DNA from: Mesaphorura yosii
Taxonomy: Eukaryota > Arthropoda > Collembola > Poduromorpha > Tullbergiidae
Length of the DNA: 64,000 nt
Direction: 5' to 3'
Assembly (NCBI GenBank): GCA_009869945.1
Contig: WIXG01000211.1
Coordinates: forward strand, 1-64,000
The translations under genes were made by a program, and so were the position numbers. Below, in pieces: positions 10,666 to 20,154 of this stretch (position 1 is the stretch's first letter; each line of letters begins with the position of its first letter). The notes beneath the pieces were generated by a model that had not been told where the DNA came from, ran no database searches, and saw only the letters and a program-made list of their open reading frames with translations.

Positions 10666-11403
10666 ATGAAATGCTCAAGTCATCCGTGCAATGCATGGCT
10701 GAGTAATAGTTTGAGCTCCAAAACCCCAACTGCTTCTTTCTCGCACCAATGTTTACACATTCTGTTGTTGGTCATCATTTTCTTTGCATTTTGCGTCTTG
10801 GCTTTTGGAGGTCAGATTCATTTGTTTATCCAGTTGATCTTGACGTCTTCAATGACCTGACTGAGTCAATTAATTCCACGGGTCACCCCTTTGAGGAAGA
10901 CGTTCAGCGGCAGCGACAGTCAAGACGGGTCCGAGTATTGGCTGAGTCTCGTAAGTAAATTAGATAACTTTAATCTTATATCAAGGTTTAATCTATTCAG
11001 GCACACATCCACCAGGCAGTTTCGAGTTTGAAGACCGATTCCTTCATCATTGTTGTAAAACTTGCCTGTGGTCACTGCTATGAGTTCAAGCTCATTTCAT
11101 GTAGGAGCCTTGGTGCTGGTTTGCTATCCTCCGAGCACCCGCCCCGCATCAATGCTGCTTGTCCAGTTTCAGTGATCGACACAAAGCTGAGTCGACAACG
11201 CGTGCTGCAATTATAACGACTCAGGCGTACAGTATACACGATCTGGAAAATGTAAGTCAGACAAGTGTCCAGAATATGACTCCTACGTCCAAACACTATT
11301 CTTTTGTTTTCAGGCTAGGCAAATGAACCCACAATTCGAATTCGATGATCACCCAGAATTTGATGAGCAAGAACATAAGAAGGAAGAAGACCAGCTCTTT
11401 TGA
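10666..11403 (+). CDS. Small multi-exon protein with N-terminal hydrophobic segment, unknown
   Basis: Proposed exons are 10666-10823, 10866-10950, 11001-11054, 11105-11251 and 11314-11403. The last three introns (50, 50 and 62 bp) are GT-AG and all phase 0. The joined frame is open to TGA 11401-11403, with AATAAA following at 11428. The N-terminus has a strong hydrophobic run (CLHILLLVIIFFAFCVLAFG). The middle reads GSDSQDGSEYWLSLAHIHQ and EPWCWFAILRAPAPHQCC. The tail is highly acidic (FEFDDHPEFDEQEHKKEEDQ). The first intron is weak. It must be only 42 nt, with a GTTTAT donor, to remove an in-frame TGA at 10858-10860. A different start exon is therefore possible. No family recognised. Confidence 0.4.
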
Positions 11404-12167
11404 TCGGATCCTTCGCCTCGGCATTTGAATAAAGTCGGTTTAATTCTCGCAACCAAAGTAGATAGAATTCCAATGCGCAAATTAGAATAAAAGTAATCAA
11501 TGCAAAGAGCAAAGGTACTAGAATTCTGCTTAGACGCAGACGTCTAGTTAGTGAATGAATCATATTCGAATGATTCAGCTCAGCCTCATTATCCCCGGTC
11601 AAATATTCTTCCGAATAAAATTGTTGCTGGTTGGGTTCATGCGATCAATGCTGGATATGTTTGAAGGTTTAATCATAGGTTCACGATTCACACTCGGACG
11701 TTGAGCTGACGTCCAGTCAACAACTACCCCAATGTCCAAATATCAGCTGAATTATATTTGTGATGACGCATACGGTTTTGCAACTGACCAGACGAGGCAA
11801 CAAGCAAACTGGAAAAAGGCTGTTCCGCGCGACTCATGGCGTAGTCTTTGCGGCTGCACCTTGCTTGCAACTAATATTCTTTACATAATTCGACCATCAG
11901 ATTTGCAAATTATGAGCGATCCTTGAGCAGTTTCCTGAGATGAAAGTTAAGAACGGCTAGGGAACTTTAGCAAAGGCGTATATTGCCAATTGCTGCAGTT
12001 AACAATTGTATTGGGAAGTCCAAAGAACTGACCTCATTCATTCTTGCCTCGCAAGAACTCATTCTTATTGAATTCCGCACTCAGTAAAGAGACGGCTAAA
12101 AGGTTTTATCGTCGACTGCTCGTTTTGTGCTTCTGTAATTTGCTGCATTGGCCTTTCAGCATTTCAG
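11404..12167. other. Intergenic, CNNM upstream region
   Basis: No supported gene. A minus-strand open frame with a hydrophobic stretch (about 11,316-11,560) is discussed under rejected items. The stretch just before 12168 should hold the CNNM promoter and 5' UTR, and CTTTCAGCATTTCAG before the ATG could be a splice acceptor. Confidence 0.4.
11428..11433 (+). promoter_or_regulatory. AATAAA polyadenylation signal
   Basis: AATAAA lies 25 bases after the TGA of the small acidic-tail gene, supporting its plus-strand orientation. Confidence 0.5.
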
Positions 12168-14488
12168 ATGGGTCGTCATAGTTCATTGCTTTGTTTCTGT
12201 CTGATCCTCAATCATTTCCTGACGATATTTGGGAGATCAATCGAGGCAATGACACCGACTACTCCCGACCCAAGTGAATCCAGAACGCTTTCCAGTACTC
12301 AAGACCTGCCTCGTGCTTGGCCGTGGCCAAGTCTCGGTTCTGAAAACATTACCAGCGTGGCATCCATTTTTGGGTTCAGCGTCGAGTACGAATCGAGTGT
12401 GAAAAGTGTCGATTATGCCAATGGTAGTGTGTTTGCATTCGAGGGGCTTCCAATCACAATGCAGCTGTTTGGACTTTTCGTTAAGAACACGAGCCTCATT
12501 TACTCGGACTCGGTGCAGTGCACGAGGGGCAAATACAACCATCCACACCAACTCACCCTTGACGCCGACGCTGGTCTGGGAATGGAAAGTCCATCCGCGA
12601 TATTCACAAGGGCCGCCGTGAGTCTGACGCTTCCTCAGCGATCCATGTTCAGAAAGATTTACTTCTGCCTGCGAACTGGTGAAAATGAGGCCTCCTCCGA
12701 ATGGATCCCACAGAATCCAGCCATTGTGATCCACATCATACGGCCTCATACAACGTCGGCTACCAGCGAACCAGCCCCCGTGGTCGTGTCGCATGAACTT
12801 TCTGTCATCCCGCTCTGGATCCAGCTCATTTTCATCGCCTTCCTCCTTGCTCTGTGTGGGCTCATGTCCGGACTGAACCTCGGACTCATGTCCATCACCA
12901 AAACCGAAATGGAAATCATTCTGCAGACGGGAACCCAGAAGGAGCGGAAGTACGCGGCTCGAGTTCGTCCACTGCGGTCTCAGGGGAATCAGCTCCTCTG
13001 CTGCATTCTCCTCAGCAACGTGATGATCAACGCCACGCTCGCGACGCTCGTTGACCACATCATTTCTGGATTCGTGTCCATAATCATCTCGACGCTCGTC
13101 ATTGTGATTGTGGGGGAAATCGTTCCGCAAGCCGTTTGCATGAAACATGGTCTGGGTAAGATTACTTGTAGTGCGGTATCCTTGAGTTTAACAAAAAAAA
13201 TGGATTTGTTTTTAAATGTAATTTCAATTGCAGCCGTCAGTGCCAAAACAATTTACATCACCAAGTAAGTCTATTTACCAAGTAGGACATATTTCTATAT
13301 ACTGGAAGCTCAATGTATTTTTGTATCTCAGATTTTTCATGTTGATGACCTTCCCCGTTGCTTGGCCACTGGGTCGATTCCTTGACTTTCTGGTCGGGGA
13401 GGAGACCGGCCCCGTGTACACTCGAGAGAGGCTCAAGGAGCTCTTGAAGCTCACGGGTGAACAGAGCGGAATGGAGCCCGTGGAGCTCGGTATCATATAC
13501 GGAGCACTGGACATGAAGAAGAAGACAGTCAAGTATAAAATGCGGCGATTGAACGACGTTTTCATGCTGCCAATCGATACCGTCTTGGACTATAGCACAA
13601 TGCACGCCATCGCGACGCGGTCTCAGGTCCAAGACGTCGAGTACGTGCCCGTGTTCGAGATTCGTCGCTCCAACGTGGTTGCAGTTCTCCATATCAGTCA
13701 ACTCATCCTCGTCAATCCGATGGACCGAATTAGGCTGCGGACGCTCTTGCGACCGAGAGAACGTGAGATGACCCCGAGTTTGTTGCGCGTGCCCGAGAGC
13801 ACGGCGCTCGATTCCATTTTTAAGGAGTTTGTGGCGGGCCAGCGAGCCCACATTGCATTTGTACACAGTCGCGGACAAAGTTTCAGATTAACTGCTGGTA
13901 GCGGTAGTCGTTCTGAAAAATCGCACTGTCTCGGAGTAATTACGATGAAGGACATCGTGCAGCAGCTCCTGTGCACAGAAATTAAACCAAGGCCAAATTC
14001 ACTTACAAGATTCGGCTTCCAGTCTAATACGCCTACGCCTGGCTCGAAAACGAATTGGAATTGGAGCCCAGGATCGAGTGTCCAGCTGAAAGATTTCTGC
14101 ATGATGACCAGCCTGCAATTTATATCAGCCAGTAAGTTTGTCCCACCGAAAGCAAATGCCCTATTTGTAATTTTCTTTTTGTATAGATGTGCTGCCAAGA
14201 TCATCGAAGCTTTTCAAGGTCCTGCAAACGGATCCTGGACCCGGACTCATCTGCCCGTACAACCAAAATTTCAGCACGATCATCAGCTTGAAGACGTTGC
14301 CAGATGAACTCGCAAATCGGACGTCAGCGGAAGGAAGAGACGAAGGCAAAGTTCTAATTCACAGTCTTGGTCAAGATTGCCGAGTAGAATTTCTCATGGG
14401 CAAGAGTTCGCCTTGTACGAAGCACGAGCCAGATTCAGAATTAATGGCAGAACAGAACAAAGGCAGTGCTTCAGATCTTGGCTGGTGA
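12168..14488 (+). CDS. CNNM / ancient conserved domain protein, metal (Mg2+) transport mediator
   Basis: Four exons: 12168-13155, 13234-13264 (31 bp), 13332-14131 and 14187-14488. The introns are 78, 67 and 55 bp with matching phases, giving 706 residues. The order is that of the CNNM/ACDP family. A signal peptide (LLCFCLILNHFLTIFG) leads into an ectodomain. A DUF21 membrane domain follows, with GLMSGLNLGLMSITKTEME and IVGEIVPQAVCMKHGL. Next are an amphipathic ITKFFMLMTFPVAWPLGRFL helix and a CBS pair (EYVPVFEIRRSNVVAVLHIS ... HCLGVITMKDIVQQLL). The C-terminal cyclic-nucleotide-binding-like part is short and weakly conserved. The usual acidic end of the second CBS domain (TLEDVIEEI in animals) reads TMKDIVQQL, so nucleotide or Mg binding may be altered. 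The tiny 31 bp exon is supported by conserved flanking residues. Confidence 0.9.
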
Positions 14489-14628
14489 TCGAAATGACCG
14501 GACGAGCCCAGCAGAATAGTTTCCTTCCATCGAGATTGCGTTCATGATGAAATGAGTGACATGACATCCGGCCGAAGCTGAAGACAGGCCAGTTTTGCCC
14601 TGCATTCTGCATTATGGCTGCTGCCCTT

Positions 14629-14871
14629 TATAAATTGAGTGTCACTCACTCCAAAAGAAGTGGAACGGGTTGAAGATCAAGAATGAAGATTCGAGTCGAG
14701 TGGAATGGACATGGACAACATTATTATAAATTCCGAGCGATGAGTTCACGCTGCGTACTTTTGTTTCTTTCCATTTTCTGCCCTGCTCTCCTGCCCGTTC
14801 TCGTTGGTGACTATGATTATTGCTCCAATTACAAGCGATGGATCTCGGCCTCAGCTGGACGGCCAGTGTGA
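14629..14871 (+). CDS. Possible small secreted peptide behind a TATA-like box
   Basis: A TATAAAT sequence near 14629 lies about 110 bases before ATG 14740. From there a 43-residue frame begins with a signal-like sequence (MSSRCVLLFLSIFCPALLPV) and continues DYDYCSNYKRW before TGA 14869-14871. An in-frame ATG also exists at 14683. The frame is short and could be chance sequence in the CNNM 3' flank. It is listed because the hydrophobic start and the core-promoter-like sequence coincide. Confidence 0.2.
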
Positions 14872-17288
14872 AGACTTCCTGCTGACTCGACTCACGTACA
14901 TTATGGACTTTGAGCTTGGGTTCGTGTGCCCAGCATCATCGCGTTCAGATTCATAATAAGATTTCATTGATCATTTCCATATTGCCTTAACCACAACAAT
15001 AATAATTCATAAATACATAAACAAATGAGCCAATTACCTGCCTCGGCCTCCCTCCTGCATTCTCTTCTACTTCTGCTCCACACTGCGCCTGTAATTTGGA
15101 GATGCTAATCTCATTACTAAGCCATAATCCATCAATAGCAACAGCAACTCTAAACAATGCGGTTGTACTCGAGTTTAGTGCCACATTAGGCATTAATAAG
15201 GTCACAAGAGCAGGAGTCGAGATGCGATAAGAGAAAAATTGAGTCAAGTCAACTCGGTGTGGATGAGTCGACAACCATGCAGCTCAGTGCACTCCTGCAC
15301 TGCACTGCATTGCGTTGCGTTCCCGATACGTACGCTAGCTTGCTCAACAAAGAACAACAATGCGATCGCGATTAACAGAATAAGAACACGGAATACGGAA
15401 CATAGCCCAAGTCCATATTAGTCCGTGGCCAAAGCGGAGTAACAATGGAATTACGCACTTATTAAAATGAATTACACTGAAGGAGAAAGCTAAGACCCTT
15501 AAATGACCCTTATTCCTATTGTAACAGAATAACAATCGACAATCGATGGAGAGTACAAATTATGATCCGGACAAAAGAAAAGAATGACTCGGCACAAACG
15601 CGCAGCGAGCTGCCAGCTGCAGCCCACGCAATCCAATTACACTCGCATGTTGAGCGTCGAGCTCTCGTCAAACACAGAATACGAATCTGAACCTTCGAAT
15701 TATTGTCACTGGGATCGTGATTTCAATGTATGAGCCATGAGCCTTAAGCTGAGACAACGACGGAAGCCTGAGCCGTCCAGCTTAAGACTTCTTAACTGAT
15801 TTCGGGCGTCACGACGCAGCTTCCGTGCAGCGAGGGCAAGATGCGTCGTGTCATGCGATGCACGTAGCAAGCATCAGGCAGCACCTCCGTGGCTCTGGTT
15901 GATGAAGTGATCATGCGAATGGCGAATTCTTGCTTTACAAGCTGATGACAAGCTGAGAGTCTGAAACCACTTTTTTGGCACGGCGATAGACTGGACTGGC
16001 ATGGACAGGCAAGATGAGAGTTCAGATACGAGGATGATCGAGTGGCCCAATTTGGAATCGGAACTGTAATTGAGTGCAGGAACGAATTGCGATGCAGCAC
16101 GATGCCTTCTGCATCGACGCTTTGGCTTTGTTGGGTGGTCCATCCAAATCAATCTCTGCTCGATTACTACCGTGCTGAAGTGCTGCTGGCTGCTGCTGCC
16201 ACTGCTACAATGCAATTTCGACGTTACGAGGTCATTTCAATACTCGTAATCGTAACAATAATCGCAGAAACCCATTATTATTGTTGGTATTGCAGCAATC
16301 GTGGTCGTCGTAATTGACAGATTTCAATAATAAGAAGAACGGTTCGTTCGTTCGTATTTTAATTGCTGCCATTGCATTTCATTGCTTGCTCGTTCTACCC
16401 ACGCGCTTCACGAGCTGAGGCAGAGAGCAACCTGGAAGACAATCTGACAATCGAGTGCATCGTGGGTAAGTGTAACAATGGAACAAGAACAAGAGTCAGG
16501 AACAATGTAATGGAATAATTAACCCTTTCATTGTGTCACCCACACACTCTACTACAATCACAATGCTGCTGCACATGGCCTGGCCTGGTCTGATCTGACT
16601 TGTAGCGTTGCACGATAACAGAGAAGGAGAAATGTGAGTCTTTGTGTCACCAGAAAAAGCAACAGCAACAGCACCCAAATGTCATGTCACATTCTTCCCA
16701 TCGCAGCTCTTCCTTATCAGCCTGATTTGATCTTCTCATCAGGATCACACTTGGACACTTTCTCTCCTGCGTTCACTACGTTGTCCTATCCTGCTCTTCA
16801 GCATTGCTCCTCGATCCTATTGCCATCACCGTGTCATGCAGAGGAAAAACTTGTCTGTGCGCGCCAGGGAGTCGGAGGCACATACCTGGCATGCCTGCCA
16901 CCCGATACGACCACAAATCATTCATGTCTCGCTAGCTCGTGTCGTGTAAAGTGTAAAACAAGGAACGACAAAAATGGATCAGACGAGCTGGACGTGGAAT
17001 TATGACCCAAATGAACTGAAATAAATATGGCATGCCTGTACGGCACATCCGCGTCACATTCCTGACTGACTTTAATTTTTTATTATAATTTCTGTAATAA
17101 AACACAAGATTCTTCTCGAAAGTATAAAGGCTAGGCTATTGTACCGGGACACGCTGTCTCGTGCTTCGCCGTGTACAAAAATTAAAAATTTAAATCTAGA
17201 AATCTTGTATCTTGCTATTGCTAAACTCACTGCTACTTGCTTGAGCCCAAATTCTTGCTTGATTGCTTCACCCGAGTTCACGGATACT
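14872..17288. other. Non-coding stretch between convergent genes
   Basis: No supported coding region on either strand. The frames here overlap and lack domains. The first part is the likely 3' UTR of the CNNM gene and the last 200 bases are the 3' UTR of the minus-strand coiled-coil gene. Confidence 0.5.
17078..17083 (-). promoter_or_regulatory. AATAAA polyadenylation signal for the coiled-coil gene
   Basis: TTTATT on the plus strand, 205 bases downstream of the minus-strand stop codon at 17289-17291. Confidence 0.45.
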
Positions 17289-18591
17289 TCACCCGAGTCG
17301 ATAGCGTAAGAAGGGGAAGTTAAACTTAATCTGCCCACGTCGTTCATACTGCGGCGGAGGCAGCTTGATTTCGACGTCCTCCTCATCCACTTCGTACACT
17401 GTCTCGTTCTCGTACTGCACAAAGTACAACACCTCTGACGGAAGACGATCGCCAAAACGGTTGTAGCCGCCGCCTGGAATAGCGGCCACCATTTTCCGGT
17501 AGTATTGAACTCGATACAAGTGATTTCTTTGAGCTGCGGTTTCGTCCGGCTTGACCGCGAGAACTTTGGCCACAAAATAAGTGTACAACTGGTCAACTGC
17601 CAGCGCATTGGTTGTGGGTTGACGTCCACGACCTCCGCCGCCGTCACCTCGCAACCCGCGGTCTTGGCCTGGAGGCGTGGTACTGCGTCTTCGTTTGATT
17701 GGAGTCGAGTTGCCGTAATCTTGCTGCTGTTCGACAGCATTATCATTAGCGAGCACTGAGCCAAGACTTGCACCGTTCATTGTGGACAACGGGCCACCAT
17801 TGTTAACGTGGACATTTGTGGGATAGCCGCCAAACTCGACGACTCTGGCCTTCGCGTGCGCTTCGGGCAGCAGTTTGACCAGCAGGAAGTGGTCTGGATC
17901 GGACTCTATCCAGCCCTCCCTGTCGTCATCAGCAATGGTGGTCACGTGGATGTTGAGAGACGATGCCTTTTGCAGAGTTCCAGTAAAGATGTTGTCGCCG
18001 GAGTCGTGTTCGTCCTCGGTCTCGGACTCCGGATATGCCAGGAATCCATTCTCCATGTCGTCATTGGCATCGCCAGACGCCTGAATAGACGGAGAGATAG
18101 TTTCAACGCAGCTCATACGTTTCAATTTTCCCAAATTTGTTTGCAATTGCATCTTTTTCACTTACATTTTCCTGTAGAAAACTGCCTTTAGAGTCGTCTC
18201 CTTGTGAGTGTTGTTTCTGAATCCGGCTGGGCAGCGGTATTGACAAGAATGACATGTCACTCAGAGCTTCCCCTTTTTCACCATCCTGAAGTGCGGTGCT
18301 GGAGAGGGGCCCAATTCGATTCGAAAGTCCAGGCGCCACATGCTCACCCCAAGACAGCGCAAAAATCCGTTCATTCAATCTTTTGATCTCTGCATCTTTC
18401 TTCTGAAGCAGGTGCTGAAGACGCTGGTTCTCTGCTTTGAGGTCATCAACTCTGCGCTCCAGCTCCGTTTTCTCTGTTGAACTCCGATCTCGTTGGTCTT
18501 TGTAGACTTCATTCATACGGTGTGAGACTTCCAAATCTTGAGCCAATTGCTTGTTTTGTCGCCGAAGTTCCATAACAGCTGAAGTGGCCAT
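17289..18591 (-). CDS. Coiled-coil protein with conserved C-terminal basic/acidic region, unknown
   Basis: Two exons on the minus strand, 18591-18166 and 18080-17289. The 85 bp intron (GTAAGT...TATTCAG) is phase 0, giving 405 residues. Residues 1-80 form a heptad-type coiled coil (LERRVDDLKAENQRLQHLLQ). Then come a Ser/Asp/Glu-rich linker, a short block reading GWIESDPDHFLLVKLLPEAH, and a likely nuclear localisation signal (IKRRR) before a Gly/Arg stretch. The C-terminal 90 residues are well ordered (VDQLYTYFVAKVLAVKPDE, then EVLYFVQYENETVYEVDEED). They have a strand-rich look that could be Tudor-like. That is inference only, and I do not recognise the family. A nuclear or RNA/chromatin-associated role fits the composition. 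Confidence 0.75.
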
Positions 18592-20154
18592 TTAGCGCTG
18601 TTCTCTCGTTTGCTGATAACGAAAATAAAATGACAGCCTTCTTGACCAGTTGAAACATGGCGAATTCTCAACCGTAGCTAATTAAGAGGAACTTACTTCA
18701 ATTGTCGTACGTCAAGGCCCCGATTCAATTAGAATTGTTGATCCACATTAAAGAGCACAAAGGTAAAACGCAATGTCTAAAATTCTGTAATCACAAAAAT
18801 AACAAAAATTTTCTTCGATTAAAATTCTGAAATTGTCGTCATTCAAGTCTGATAAGAAATTAATTAATTGTTGCCAACCGTTAATCTTGCAATTGTAATC
18901 AAACTGTCCTTGAATTAAAATCACCACGCACGTAAAAGCCTATTGTAAAATTTAGTCACTGCTGACATAAACATAAATTACTGATATAAAGTCGGTTTTT
19001 AAAAAAGCTAAAATTTTATATAAAATCTGTTACATCCTTCGCTACGATTCTCTCAATAAAGTATGATTATATTCAAGAAGCGAAGGACGACGCCTTTATT
19101 CGTAGGACAGGCAGTAGCAGAGGAAAAAATAACATCATCTCCAATTGCTGAAGAAATTCAGGTTTCTTCCAGCAGGGCACGCTTGGAGATAGCGCTGCGA
19201 TTATTAATAGTAATTATTGCTTATTTATGCTGAAGCTGAGGCCAGCCAGTGCAGCAGCTGAAACGAGCGAGCTATGCCTCTTTCCTGGACTCTGAGCCCG
19301 TTTTAATATTGGAAGCTTGGCTTCGTTCTAGCCAAACCAAGTCTTTACGCGCAGGGCAGTGGTGAGAAAGGTGAGACAAAGGGCCAGGGTCAGTGGGACT
19401 TGAATCAGATCAAAATGCAATTACTCCACACCCTGCATGTTCAAAGCCCCCACTACAACGCCTTCTTTGCATTTTTCGCAGTCAGATTTCGCTGATTCCA
19501 CCTCGACGAGCTGTCCATGCATATTTTAACCATGTCAGCCTCGATTAGCGGAATCGGATCGCGAATCCGTGCAGAAAATCGTGTCGCATGCGCGAATTTG
19601 TCTACCATTTGTTGTGATCGTCGAGTAGCAGCATGCAGCATGCATCAGGAGCAGGGAAGGGGCAAAATGATTTCTTTATTATTTTGGACCAGGTCCTGCT
19701 GAATGAAGTGAATGCACAAAAACACAGGAACTATCATCGATCTACCTGCACCGTGTATGCGTGCATCGTAACAATGTAGTTAACAGGTTAACAGGTAGTG
19801 AAGTTGAGGCGAAGTACATGCGATCAAGCCCAAGGGAGCAGAGATTGCATACGCTTCAAAGAGATCTGCTGTGAGTCGACTCAGACTCAGTTTCGACGCT
19901 GCACTCAAGCAACAAACACGAGCGTCAGATTTTCGTTCTGCCTCCCCGTTCTCGTGTGAGACTTTCGCCTTTGGTGTCTCAATTTTCGAGAAAAATAGAA
20001 TAGAAATTAAAATTTCATCCAGTTTTTGCCTTCAGCTGGTGTGAGTGTGAATTGGCCAGTTAAAGTTCTGGAAGCAAGGCGACTGGAGTGATTTTTGTGA
20101 TTTGGCGTATGCATAAATACGGCCGACTTCTCCAAGCTGAGACCGAAGACCGCA
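18592..20154. other. Intergenic region and 5' flank of the first KLF gene
   Basis: No coding region supported. It lies between two divergently transcribed genes. The last few hundred bases should hold the first KLF promoter and 5' UTR. A short direct repeat of GTTAACAG-type sequence lies near 19,780. Confidence 0.5.

Noticed and set aside
11315-11602. Minus-strand open frame with a hydrophobic segment opposite the end of the small plus-strand gene
   Set aside because: Its frame opens with TTG, with the first ATG about 15 codons in. No upstream exon or polyadenylation signal was found on that strand, and the plus strand has in-phase splicing and AATAAA.
12237-13148. 303-residue minus-strand frame across the CNNM first exon
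   Set aside because: Shadow of a well-conserved coding exon; no family resemblance.
19770-19800. CAGGTAG, identical to the Zelda early-activator motif, also near 35,266
   Set aside because: A seven-base match is expected by chance several times in 64 kb; no clustering with other evidence.
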